DNA from: Bombyx mori
Taxonomy: Eukaryota; Arthropoda; Insecta; Lepidoptera; Bombycidae
Assembly: GCF_030269925.1 (NCBI RefSeq)
Contig: NC_085110.1
Span: 6,448,001 to 6,512,000, forward strand
Reading direction: 5' to 3'
DNA: 64,000 nucleotides
Notes under the pieces: generated by a model
Databases searched by the model: none
What the model saw: only the letters and a program-made list of their open reading frames with translations
Told to the model about the DNA's origin: nothing
In this document: piece by piece, positions 23,784-33,800 of the stretch
How positions within the stretch are numbered: position 1 is the stretch's first letter
How the letters are laid out: each line of letters begins with the position of its first letter
Program-made: the position numbers and the translations under genes

Positions 23784-26700
23784 TAGGGCCTCGTTTTTTC
23801 GATGTGTAGATATGAATTGGTAAGTCTGCTAGCACTCTATCTTGAGTGTACCTCGGGGCTGTTTTTTGTCGGGCTGCTATCGGGTTTTTAATGAAAACTT
23901 GTTGGTTAGGCTGGTACGTCGCTTCTGGTTCGCGGTTCTTATTTCTATTTTCAATGAGAGATGTACGGTTAGCAAGTGAGGTTTCATTTATGAGTTCATA
24001 AACTGTAGTCATTTGAGCTTTATGTGATTCCATGTACTGCTGCAGTAAATGGGCTGTTATGTCGATGTCGAGAGGGTCTCTAGGGTCAAAATGTCCCGTT
24101 ATGATGTCAAAAGGGCGACATTTGGTGAAACTGTGAACTGAACTGTTGTAAGCTAATATTGCATAAGGCATTAAGTTTATTACAGGTTCATTTTTATGTT
24201 GTAAGCGAAGTATGCGAAGGTGTTCTAGCAAGGTTGAATGGAATCTCTCTACATTGCCATTGTCATTAGGTGTATGTGCTAGGGTTTTATGATGATTTAT
24301 TTTGTGAAGTCGTATGAATTCGGAAAACAATTGGTTTGTGAATTCTGTACCATTATCAGTTACTATGGTTAAAGGTAGACCATGATGCGTGCAGAACTGC
24401 AATAGACCCTGTAATACGCTAATTGCTGTGCCGTCTCTCAACAGGTAAGCCTGTCCGTACTTAGAGAATACGTCAATAAATGTCAGGTATTTTTCGGATT
24501 GGGCGGTGAACAAGTCCATATGAACTATTTCGAAGGGTTTCTTCGGGGGTGGTACTATGCTAAACTGCTGTTTAATGGGTGCGCGATCGTATTTAGCTTG
24601 TCCGCATATGGTACATTCGTTTATGAATTTTGTAATTTGATCTTTCATTTTCGGCCAGTAATATTTTCGCGAAAGAGCTAAATAACACTCGTTTATTCCG
24701 CGGTGGTTAGTTTTTCCATCGTGATAGTGGCTTATTATTTCTTGTTGCCGAAGGTACTCTTTCACATTTTCTAATTCGACCTTTGTGAGTAAGAGGTTCA
24801 TTGCCGAATTTCTGAACGTGTCTTGAATTATAGGTATAATGTCGTACATGCTTAATGTTGGATTAATAAGGAGGCCAGTTTTTACTTTAGGATTAACGAA
24901 TTCTTTAATGGCGTTTATGACGTCTTCTCTTAAATTTGATTGGGAAACTTGTATGGATATGCGAGTGTGCGTTTCAAATGGCTTACTGACAACGGGTCGT
25001 TTTTTGATGTCTCCGACCACTGTTATGCATATTTGCTTATAGAATTTATTCAGTGGTTCGTCGGTTATGGGAACCTCTAATATGGGGTTTTCATTACTGG
25101 TATGAGCTGTGGCGGTGGTTGAACCAGTGACTGAGGGTGGTTTTTCTGAAGGGTTCGCTATCATGGAACTTACATCTTCGTTATGTATCTCTACTCGCGA
25201 GAGGGCGTCAGCGTTTGTATTAATTTTGCCCTTTTTATAGACGATGGTGTAGTCATACTCGCTAAGTTTAAGTCGCCACCTGGTCAAACGTGAGTTAGGC
25301 TCTTTAAGGTTCATAATCCACTGTAGTGGTTTATGGTCCGTTATTATTTTAAATTTTCGGCCAAATAAATATGGTCTAAAGTATTTGGTGGCCCACACGA
25401 TTGCTAGTAATTCTTTCTCGATTGTACTGTAATTCATCTCGCTTTCATTTAAGGTACGTGAGGCGTAACATACAGGTCTATCGGAGCCTATGGGGCCCTG
25501 TGACAATATAGCTCCTAAAGCCACGTTTGATGCGTCAGTTGTTAAAATAAATTCTTTTGTAAAGTCAGGGTACTGTAATATTGGGTCGTTAGTCAAAAGT
25601 TGCTTACACTTTTCGTAACAGTCTACGTAGTCTTTACTAACGGTTATAGTCCGTCCTTTCTTTAAGCACTGTGTGAATGGTTTCGTTATTTTAGCAAAGT
25701 CGGGTATAAATTTTCGATAATATCCTATAAGTCCGAGGAATTGCTTAATTTGTTTTGTGGTTTTTGGTATCGGGTACTTTTGTATGGTGGCAATTTTGTC
25801 GGGATTAGGTTTAATTCCTTCGTTGCTAATTATATGACCTAAGTAGGCTGTTTCTAATTTTAAAAATTCTGATTTGTCCATCTGTATTTTGAAGTTGGAC
25901 TCACGAAGTCTCTGAAACACTTTTTCGAGGTTAACAAGATGTTCCTGTAAAGATGTGCTAAAAACGATGATGTCATCAAGATATACTAGGCATATAACGT
26001 TTTGAAGACCTTTCAAGACGTTATCCATAACTCTTTGAAATGTAGCCGGAGAATTTTTTAATCCCATCGGCATTCTTAAAAATTCAAAATGTCCGTGTTC
26101 TACATTGAACGCTGTTTTTGGGATGTCGTCAGGGTTCGTCTCCACTTGGTAGAATCCGCTTGCCAGGTCCAGGGTTGTGAAATACTGGCACTTACCTAAT
26201 TTATCTAGAACGTCGGATATGTTTGGTATCGGATATTTGTCGTCGATAGTTTTTTCATTTAGCTTACGGAAGTCTACTACTAATCTCCATTTTTGTTTTC
26301 CAGATGCATCTGCCTTTTTAGGCACGACCCAGACAGGCGAGCTCCATGCTGAGTCAGAGGGTCTTATTATATTTTGTTGCAGCATCTTAGAAATTTGGTC
26401 TCTAACCTCCTCCCGGTGGACAAAAGGATAGCGATAGCTTTTTGTATAGATCGGAATTTCATCGGTCGTCCTAATGTGGTGTTTTATTTTATTAGTAAAG
26501 GTGAGCGGTTCACCCTCAAGATAAAATACGTCAGCGTACTGCGAGCAGAGGTTAATTAAATTCATTTTTTCCTCCTCATTAAGGTGATCGGTGCGTAATC
26601 GCGATAAGACCTGATCAACGCGACTACGACTTTGTTCGGTACGGCTGCACTCGATATTAAACGTTAACGCTTCTATGGGGCGGTCCATTGAAAATATCAT

Positions 26701-27303
26701 GTCGTTATGCGATGTGTTTTCGACTTCAATTATACCACGGTTTTTAACGACTGTCGTGATGCATTCGTTCACCACACAGTTGTTCAGATATTGCTGCGGG
26801 ATATAGACTTCGCCGTCAGATGAATTTATTGGAATTCTAACTAGTTTACTAGAGTTAGCCGGTACGATGTCTTCGTACAGGTTGACGTTGCGAGAATTGA
26901 ACATTTCAATAGGGTTGGTAGAATTGTCTGTAATCAGTAGGTTGTCTTTAAGGTCGATTCTAGATTTCCATTTAGTCAGCAAGTCTAAACCAATAAGTCC
27001 GTCAAAAAATTTGTGGAAATCGTAGACAAATAGTTTAATAGGTCCCGCGTCGTTAAGTTCTGAAAAAGCTGGTATAGTGATGGAAAAGTCGTTCCTACTT
27101 GTAGCGTGGACGTTCGTTACTTCGAAGGGGTCATATTTAAGAGGTATATTTGAATAGTATTTTTCCACCGCCTTAGGGCTTATAAAAGATTGGTTTGCGC
27201 CTGTGTCGATTAATATGTTCAGGGGTGGATTTTTAATTTTTAGGTACGGTAACTGGCGTTGAGTTTGTAAATTTAATTCTATTTTAACAGTTTTAATGGG
27301 GGG
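23677..27303 (-). CDS. pol: Pol polyprotein (protease, RT, RNase H, integrase)
   Basis: Open from the gag overlap in the -1 frame. The first in-frame start-like codon is near 27168, but the protease motif LIDTGANQSF lies upstream of it, so expression by frameshift fits best. Counting from 27168: reverse transcriptase with LDLASGFYQ and YLDDIIVF (about 394), RNase H TTDASNVALGAILS (about 542), integrase zinc site H-x-H...CTICGQ (about 850), and the DDE core HMDLF, VTDNGTEF and NGNVERFH (about 885, 936, 972). All key residues are visible and no stop interrupts the frame. The 3' end overlaps the env frame by 107 bases. Confidence 0.94.
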   Translation of the reverse strand, partial: PPIKTVKIELNLQTQRQLPYLKIKNPPLNILIDTGANQSFISPKAVEKYYSNIPLKYDPFEVTNVHATSRNDFSITIPAFSELNDAGPIKLFVYDFHKFFDGLIGLDLLTKWKSRIDLKDNLLITDNSTNPIEMFNSRNVNLYEDIVPANSSKLVRIPINSSDGEVYIPQQYLNNCVVNECITTVVKNRGIIEVENTSHNDMIFSMDRPIEALTFNIECSRTEQSRSRVDQVLSRLRTDHLNEEEKMNLINLCSQYADVFYLEGEPLTFTNKIKHHIRTTDEIPIYTKSYRYPFVHREEVRDQISKMLQQNIIRPSDSAWSSPVWVVPKKADASGKQKWRLVVDFRKLNEKTIDDKYPIPNISDVLDKLGKCQYFTTLDLASGFYQVETNPDDIPKTAFNVEHGHFEFLRMPMGLKNSPATFQRVMDNVLKGLQNVICLVYLDDIIVFSTSLQEHLVNLEKVFQRLRESNFKIQMDKSEFLKLETAYLGHIISNEGIKPNPDKIATIQKYPIPKTTKQIKQFLGLIGYYRKFIPDFAKITKPFTQCLKKGRTITVSKDYVDCYEKCKQLLTNDPILQYPDFTKEFILTTDASNVALGAILSQGPIGSDRPVCYASRTLNESEMNYSTIEKELLAIVWATKYFRPYLFGRKFKIITDHKPLQWIMNLKEPNSRLTRWRLKLSEYDYTIVYKKGKINTNADALSRVEIHNEDVSSMIANPSEKPPSVTGSTTATAHTSNENPILEVPITDEPLNKFYKQICITVVGDIKKRPVVSKPFETHTRISIQVSQSNLREDVINAIKEFVNPKVKTGLLINPTLSMYDIIPIIQDTFRNSAMNLLLTKVELENVKEYLRQQEIISHYHDGKTNHRGINECYLALSRKYYWPKMKDQITKFINECTICGQAKYDRAPIKQQFSIVPPPKKPFEIVHMDLFTAQSEKYLTFIDVFSKYGQAYLLRDGTAISVLQGLLQFCTHHGLPLTIVTDNGTEFTNQLFSEFIRLHKINHHKTLAHTPNDNGNVERFHSTLLEHLRILRLQHKNEPVINLMPYAILAYNSSVHSFTKCRPFDIITGHFDPRDPLDIDITAHLLQQYMESHKAQMTTVYELINETSLANRTSLIENRNKNREPEATYQPNQQVFIKNPIAARQKTAPRYTQDRVLADLPIHIYTSKKRGPIAKSRLKRAHKDFRLLQDSTEPPDPTSDDRTRDKT

Positions 27304-28718
27304 CTCACGGGAAAATCCTGATCCGAATGATTAGTAGAGGGTTGCGCTTCGGCTCCTATACTACTTATTTCGTTAACTTTATTTCCGTTTGGTGGGCAGT
27401 CATTTATTGTAGGGTCGTAATATTCGTATATTTCATAGTTATTATAGTCAGCGTCATAGTTAGTGTAATCTATGTAATAGTTAGGGTCATAGTCGTGGGT
27501 ATAGTAGTCATTGTCGGGGTAGTAATAACCGTCATTATTGTAGCATTCGTTAATGTTCATCTCTCTTGTTTTAAAATAATTTGTTGGAGGTGGGTTACCT
27601 GACTTACTCCAATCATGACCTGTGAGTGGAAGTTGTTTTGCCACGTAGTGACTAATACCACTCATAGGTTTCGGTCCCTGGTTCCGCTGAGGTAGCCTAA
27701 ATACGTTGCTACGGGGGTTGTAGTTTGGTGGGTGCGATGCGAACATTTGCTGCGTGCGTGATGGCATGTTAGGCATGCGCTGAGGGGCGTTAAATTTGAA
27801 AGCAGGTTTCCAGTGGTTATTAGGTCCTGGTGGTGGCTGTCGCTCCCAGCTCGGTCCTGGGTTCGGTCCGAATGAAAGCGGTTTCGGCATGGCTACCGGA
27901 AACATAGGTGGTATCTTTACAGGTGGTGTCGGTGTAGGCTGAATAAGGTTGCGCCGTTCAGAGGTGAACCCGTTTCGCTGTTGTAGATACATTATGTTAA
28001 GTTCTTCCTGTACAAATTCCAGAGCCTTTTCAATGGAGGTCGGTCTCATGCAGCGTATGCGAGATCCCAAGGGTTCCTTGAGGCCTCGAACAAATGCTTG
28101 CATTGTTAGCTTTTTATACAAGTCGCGTTTTGCCTCGATGGTTGTGGCAATGCTTTCGTGTAAAGTTACGTATGTCATGAGAGTGCTGAATAGGGTCTGG
28201 CATTTGTCGTAAAACTCCTGGGGGCTACTGTTTCCCTGTGTTAGTAAGGAGAGGTCATTGTATAAAGCGGTCTCATCTCTTTGGTCTGAAAAATTATTAA
28301 TGAGGGCAGTACGGATACCTAACCAGTTCTCTGGTATGCCATTTGAATTTATGGTCCTGGCGGCAGGACCAGTTATTTTATTTAATATACCGTTTATTAG
28401 GCTGAGGTTATTTAATTCGTTGCCAGGATCTGTTCTTATATACTGTGTGACGATTTGGTCACAAATTCTGATAAACCTAGTCAGTATGTTCGGATTGCCG
28501 TCGAACTCTGGCACTGGGCGAAGGGCCTTGTAGATTTGGTCCGGGTCTACGGCCATTTCTAATTTATAACTTACGTTAATATCTAAATTTCTATTTAAAT
28601 CGACGTCTCTCTGTCTACTACTAATCTGCCTTGAGGAGACAGATTTTTCACCGTAATTCTTCGGATGAAAAATTTTGGACTTGGATTGACAAGGAGGCAA
28701 CACAAAAAGAAGGTTCAA
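27279..28718 (-). CDS. gag: Gag polyprotein of the errantivirus element
   Basis: 479 codons from an ATG at 28716-28718; a later Met (MAVDPDQIYK, about residue 54) is a plausible alternative start. Seen: an N-terminal helical capsid-like region (about 60-260) with PEFDGNPN, LSLLTQGN and PQEFYDKCQTLF. A Pro/Gln-rich linker (about 265-370) follows, then a tail very rich in Tyr, Asp and Asn (about 385-445). No CCHC zinc knuckle is present, as is usual for gypsy-group Gag. It ends at a TAG at 27279-27281; pol overlaps it in the -1 frame. It should form the particle core and package the RNA. Confidence 0.9.
   Translation of the reverse strand: MNLLFVLPPCQSKSKIFHPKNYGEKSVSSRQISSRQRDVDLNRNLDINVSYKLEMAVDPDQIYKALRPVPEFDGNPNILTRFIRICDQIVTQYIRTDPGNELNNLSLINGILNKITGPAARTINSNGIPENWLGIRTALINNFSDQRDETALYNDLSLLTQGNSSPQEFYDKCQTLFSTLMTYVTLHESIATTIEAKRDLYKKLTMQAFVRGLKEPLGSRIRCMRPTSIEKALEFVQEELNIMYLQQRNGFTSERRNLIQPTPTPPVKIPPMFPVAMPKPLSFGPNPGPSWERQPPPGPNNHWKPAFKFNAPQRMPNMPSRTQQMFASHPPNYNPRSNVFRLPQRNQGPKPMSGISHYVAKQLPLTGHDWSKSGNPPPTNYFKTREMNINECYNNDGYYYPDNDYYTHDYDPNYYIDYTNYDADYNNYEIYEYYDPTINDCPPNGNKVNEISSIGAEAQPSTNHSDQDFPVSPPLKLLK
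27297..27303 (-). promoter_or_regulatory. Candidate -1 frameshift heptamer between gag and pol
   Basis: On the minus strand the gag frame reads AGC CCC CCA, which contains the heptamer C CCC CCA (type X XXY YYZ), 15 bases before the gag stop codon. A -1 slip puts ribosomes into the pol frame that reads through the protease motif. Confidence 0.5.
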
Positions 28719-28898
28719 GTACTTACATACGATATATCATTTTGGTCTTCTCACGTATCGATTTCCAGATACTCCGCCGGCTGTGTCTTCACGATTCAGG
28801 TATTCGATAAGGGCTTGATAGCACGAGCAGCGACTATACGGAGTCGGCAGAATCAACGATTTCTGGAGTTCTTTACCGCGCCGCGCACTGCTTCGAAT

Positions 28899-28916
28899 AT
28901 CCTACCGACTGCGCCA
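28899..28916 (-). other. Primer binding site
   Basis: Directly after the 5' LTR the minus strand reads TGGCGCAGTCGGTAGGAT. This is the primer-site type I recall for the 17.6/297 errantiviruses (tRNA-Ser); the tRNA identity is from memory. Confidence 0.75.
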
Positions 28917-29236
28917 ATTATGTAGACTACAGCCGTAGCGTTTAAAAAAAACCAAAATTCTATGAACTTATTTATTAAAGAATTACAATTATAACAATTA
29001 ATTAAACTAAGATGCTATCGAGTGGACTTGGACGATGTCAGTACCGAAGTGGCGCCAGCGGGCCCCGGCCCGGGCGGCATAGCGACGCTGCAGTGTCAGC
29101 ACTTGACGCCAGTCGCGTAATTTTCCATGAACATGGAATGAGGTTGCTGCGTCGACAATTTGTGGTCACGTACGCCACTGGTTGCTAATTGCGAAATAGC
29201 GAATTAACAAAATGCATGTTACTAGGGTACGTAACA
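28916..29236 (-). repeat. 5' LTR of the errantivirus element
   Basis: On the minus strand it starts TGTTACGTACC and ends ...CTACATAATT. It carries a GC-rich core (GGCGCCAGCGGGCCCCGGCC on plus) inside AT-rich ends. Same sequence as 21678-21998. It should hold the promoter for the genomic transcript. Confidence 0.95.
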
Positions 29237-29270
29237 AACTCAAACCAAAAATCTTCCTTAAAATAACATC

Positions 29271-29446
29271 ACAGTATTTGACCTTTTTTTTTACATCTAC
29301 AACGTAGATGTAAAAAAAAAGATCAAATGATCAAAAGATCAGTATTTGACCTTTTTTTTTACATCTACAACGTAGATGTAAAAAAAAAGATCAAATACAA
29401 CAACCCATCCACCATCTACAACGTAGATGTAAAAAAAAAGATCAAA
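29271..29446. repeat. Tandem array of hairpin units
   Basis: ACATCTACAACGTAGATGT flanked by T8-10 and A8-9 runs and GACC/GATC forms a long hairpin. It occurs at 29280-29321 and 29347-29389, with a half-unit at 29411-29440. The core resembles CATCTACAACGTAAATGC of the BMC1-like repeat. Confidence 0.8.
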
Positions 29447-29963
29447 TACGGTAGGTAAAAAAGGTTTTCCGAATGAACTGGTGATGGGGCGTTTTGTTAG
29501 CTCACACGGGTAGTTTTTGACCACCCTTCGAAGTTTTCATTATCACTAATGTTTCTCTCACACCTATATATCAAGGATCAAGTATAATCAAAAGCAAAAA
29601 TTGGTGCGTGTGCAACTTGGTGCACGTGAAGGAAGTGAAACTTCATTTGCGGTCAGTAGTAGTTTGGTTTCCTTAGTTCTTCGTCCGCAAATCAAATTTC
29701 TCTTGTAATAGAGAATGCTATGTTTAAGAGAAACGACTCAGCTTGCTTTGGCCTTTCCCTCTCTTCACGGTCGAGTGGTTCGCGAAACACTCTGTCTATT
29801 TTCTCACTCTCACTCTTAAATTGTATCTTTTCTATCTAGCCATAACGTATCTGTCGCGAGTTAAATTTCACGCTCAACGCGTCTAAAGAAGTTTCACTTC
29901 AAAAATATTCAACTCTTTTTTTATACATAGATTTAATATTGGTATAGAATATGTGACACAATC

Positions 29964-30254
29964 CACGTCATTACGGATCCTCCCGATCCATTAACGGTGC
30001 TTTACCTCAAGCACCGGTCACCGTCCTCGTCGAACCCAACGACGAGCAAATTGACCCATAGACACAGCCCACTGAGTTTCTCGCCGGATCTTCTCAGTGG
30101 GTCGCGTTTCCGATCCGGGGGTAGATTCTGCGAAGCACTGCTCTTGCTAGGGTCAGTGTTAGCATCACTCCGGTTTGAGCCCCGTGAGCTCACCTACTAG
30201 TTCAGGTTACGCTGAAATAGCCTCTCAAGGCTATCAACTTAGGTAGAAAAAAAA
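29964..30254 (+). repeat. Bm1 SINE copy
   Basis: Core from CACGTCATTACGGATCC to AGGTAGAAAAAAAA, with a small deletion after AACCCAACGACGAGC. It lies about 400 bases before the first recognised DPP10-like exon. Confidence 0.8.
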
Positions 30255-30657
30255 GATGTGTGGTGTCGTGGGACACCGGATAGGAACGAAATTCCTTATT
30301 ATAAAAATATTAAATTTAAGTTCTATTCGAGGTATAAAGAAAATAAAACTGGAGGTTTCGCAACAACCCACGGTTATTCGGTAACGTGCGAACTTATTGT
30401 GGCACACTTCATTCCCGGTTGATTGCATAAGAGTTAATGTATTGCGCAACGAACGCTCTCGATCGTGGTCAATGAATGACAAAAAAATATGTTATTTTTT
30501 GTACGTTATTACAAAATTAAGTCGTACACTGTGTGCATTACTAATAAAAATCTTACATTACGGACGTTTTTTTCCGGTTAGGGTATCCCTCCGCATCGTC
30601 TCATAAGGAACTTCGTTCCAAAAAAAAGTGACATGATCCTATGTTTGTTTGTTTCAG

Positions 30658-30879
30658 TGATGGGGCGTGGTGTGCGGTCGAGACGCAGGAGAGCGTCACG
30701 GTGTCGGGACGCGTGGTGGCAGGCGGCGTAGCGCGGCGCGGTGGCGGGTGCGCGCGCGGCGGCGCATGCACGCCACCGGCCACACGGACCGCTCGGGCGG
30801 CGGCGGCGGTGGCGGCTCCTGGCGCCTCCCGCCCGACGAGACTCTCCAAGTTGCCGACCCCAAGTCTGCCAAAGAGGAG
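30658..30879 (+). CDS. DPP10-like exon 1: 5' UTR end plus cytosolic N-terminus
   Basis: A strong acceptor (TTTGTTTGTTTCAG) precedes 30658, so this is not the first transcribed exon. In the coding frame the exon opens with TGA, so translation must start inside it. The first ATG in frame is at 30766 (MHATGHTDRS...). It is followed by a run of seven glycines and ends ...PKSAKEE in phase 0. An ATG at 30659 in another frame opens a 23-codon upstream ORF ending at 30730. The exon is very GC-rich compared with its surroundings. The donor GAG|GTACCA is weak, but the phase matches exon 2. Confidence 0.8.
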
Positions 30880-33800
30880 GTACCATTCATCAATCTGTTT
30901 CTCAAAAAAAAAAAAAAACGACAACTACTCTTCACGGCTAAATCATTAGAGATAGTATAGAAAAGGATAGTTGCGATTGGGTATCTTTACCCAGGCTCTT
31001 GCCTCTCAGCGCAATTAGGGCCAAGTGATTTAAAAAGATAGGAGTTCAACATAATATAAGAAAAGTTCCCAATTCAATATATTATATTATATTTTCAATA
31101 TATAATATTTGTTTCTTATAATTTCATCGTCAACCGATTGTTGATAGAATCTAAGCATAGTTTTTGTTAACGACGCCCTTATTTGAATGATATAAGCAAA
31201 ATTTATCACCATTCCCTATCACCTTAACTTAGTTGAAAATACCAACAAAAGGAATTTATAAATCACGAGATGAATATACAAATGAATATGTAAAGAGACC
31301 TTTGCTAACAACTCCAATATTCCAAGTTCGGTATTTCACTTCCTGTAACTAAATCTACCATTAGTTACCAAACCGAAGTTATAGACAACCTTGCAGACTA
31401 TAAATAGCTACGTTCACCTTGACTCTTAAATTGTACCGTGTGCTGTCCCATCCTGAACTTCTATGTTTATATTTCCTATTGATATTTTTGGACCGACTCG
31501 TGTTTGATAGTAGGGTGTTTTATTTCGAATATTGTTCCAAAGAATCATGCAATTAGGGCCAGAGTTACCTGATAATAGATTCCGAATTTATCTACGCGAC
31601 CAACTGGTACTGAGCTACTGATATTTGCTTAGCATCAATTTCTAAAGAATTAGTTCCGACGCCCTGATATAAAGGTAGATTTGATATTTTAAGAGGCACA
31701 CCGAAAATAAGAAGATAAGAGTAAAAAAGGACAAAGAGAAATGTTGTTTATTTTAACACGCTTTTATTAGCTTTGTATTTGTGTATGTGTGTATGGAATT
31801 TTTTAAAGTCATTTTCACTAACTTCAAGCCTCCGTTTTAAGTATTTAAACTACATATATCATCTGTAAAGAAGAGGTGAGGAGAGAGTGGTTTTTTTTGT
31901 TTTTTTTTATTGCCTAGATGTGTGGACGCTCACAGCTCACAGCCCACCTGGTGTTATGTGGTTACTGGAACCCATAGGCATCTACAACGTAAATGCGCCA
32001 CACACCTTGAGATATAAGTTCTAATGTCTCAGTATAGTTACAACGGCTGCCCCACCCTTCAAACCGAAACGCATTACTGCTTCACGGCAGAAATAGTCGG
32101 GGCGGTGGTACCTACCCGTGCGGACTCACAAGAGGTCCTACCACCAGTAAAAAGTGTGTCAGTGTCCTAATAATACTTGAATGGACTGTGGGAAAGAGGA
32201 TATACGAGAGAAGGGTGTGAGTGTTGAGATGAGGCATGTTAGGCCTGAATGGAAAAAGAGGACACACTACGCGAGCCCCGCATAGTGCGATAAGGACAAG
32301 AAGAATAAAATATTTCATCTATAATTTATACGAAAAATAATAAGGCCGTATTTAGTTTTACTAAGGGAAGATCTCGCTATGTAACTACAATAGATATATT
32401 CTGAAGTGAACGATAGATCGTGGAGCCTAACGTTCTGTTATGAGCATCCGAGCTTGCAAATTGAAATGGTCGTAGTACCGCACCATTGAACTTGACAGCT
32501 TTTCATGGAACAGAATCTTATTTCTCGGTCTTTTTTTAGATTTTTGATATCGGTATTTTATTATGTGATATTCACAGGATTCTTTCGGTGGTGAATGAAT
32601 GTGGTTTTTTTTTTCATTTCTCAATTTTTTATATGATGTTTAGTAGGATTTATGTAAAGCTTAAAAAGTAATTTTATCAAACGCATACATTTTGTAAAAC
32701 CGTTACACAGCTTTTTAATGTACAATGTATATTATACAAGTTATCTAATCGTGTAGTGTTTAAACTAAGCTGTGAAATTGTGTTTGTGTAGTCTAAATCT
32801 GTCTAATACTAACAGAGTTCTAAGCAAAAACATTTCAAAAAATCAAGTTAACGATAAAATTTAAAACAGCGAGCGGGCGGCCGCGTTTGCCCCACCACTC
32901 CGCAGCCCCGCACACCTGCGAGAGGCCGCGTATAGCTGCAGCGCTTTAAGCGCTTTACTATTCAGCGGCGCCATTAAACGATTATAATAATTTAATTGAA
33001 ATATTTTGAACAAAAATTTTGGGTATTTTTCTCTCGCTTTGCTGCCATGACGCGATTGTGTTCGGCTTGTATGAGGGAGATCAAGGACAATAATTTTGTG
33101 AAATGCATTGCGTGCAAGGAGTTTTGTCATCTACTTTGTGTTACTACCAAGGGAAAAAAAATATGCAAAGATCCAAACTGGACATGTCCCAACTGCATCA
33201 GCAAGAAACCCAAGGGTGATAATACTAACACACCTATTCGTTGTGCAGATTATGATAATCAGTCTTCTCCGTCATGGGTAACGCAACGTTCGCAGTCAAA
33301 AGGAAAATTATCGCCCAGTCTTAGTGAAGACAAATCTGTTTGCCGCTGCTTGTCAAGGGAAGACATAAGGGATATTTTGCAAAGTGAAGTCAGACAAGTT
33401 TTAGCTGTTGAAATAGCTGACTTAATAAAAAGCACCATTACACCATAGCTACGTGAAATTGATACCGATATTTTTGCATTGAAAAATGAAATAGCTACAT
33501 TTAGGGAATCCATGGAATTCATTAACTCAAAATTTGAAGATATTAGGACCGAGATGAATAGCAAATTTGAGCTAACAACACGCCTCCAAAAAGAAATCAC
33601 TGAGTTGAATGCCGCAAACAAGGAATTGAATCACCGTCTTACTGATATGGAACAACATACACGCGCCACTAACATAGAGTTACAATGTATTCCAGAACAC
33701 AGATCAGAAAATTTGATATCCTTAACCAAACAACTTGCCAAAACAGTCAAATTCGATCTAGATCCCAATGACATTCATATGTGTGCAAGAGTTGCAAAAA

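Larger units (their letters stand above)
21678..29236 (-). mobile_element. Complete errantivirus-type (Gypsy) LTR retrotransposon with env
   Basis: 7,559 bases flanked by direct AACT repeats (21674-21677 and 29237-29240), a 4-bp TSD. On the minus strand the order is 5' LTR, primer site, gag, pol, env, polypurine tract, 3' LTR. The two 321-base LTRs appear identical by eye, so insertion was recent. gag, pol and env are all open. The primer site, the lack of a visible zinc knuckle in Gag and the F-like Env place it with the gypsy/17.6/297 insect errantiviruses. It lies about 1.4 kb upstream of the first recognised DPP10-like exon, in the opposite orientation. Confidence 0.95.

Noticed and set aside
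27327..27602. Val/Ile-rich plus-strand ORF resembling a membrane protein
   Set aside because: It is the antisense of the Tyr/Asp/Asn-rich tail of Gag; hydrophobicity arises from reading that strand backwards.
29237..29700. Possible CRISPR-like array of palindromic units
   Set aside because: The genome is eukaryotic, there are only two and a half units, and spacing is not regular. It is a hairpin repeat.
30880..30881. Doubt about exon 1 of the DPP10-like gene because of its weak donor GAG|GTACCA
   Set aside because: Kept as exon 1, because phase 0 matches exon 2 and the acidic KEE / NWRS layout fits DPP6/DPP10 N-termini. A different or additional first exon remains possible.
30578..30949. 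Several long frames on both strands over DPP10-like exon 1
   Set aside because: They are shadows caused by the GC-rich exon, which lacks stop codons in many frames. Only the frame ending ...PKSAKEE joins exon 2 in phase.
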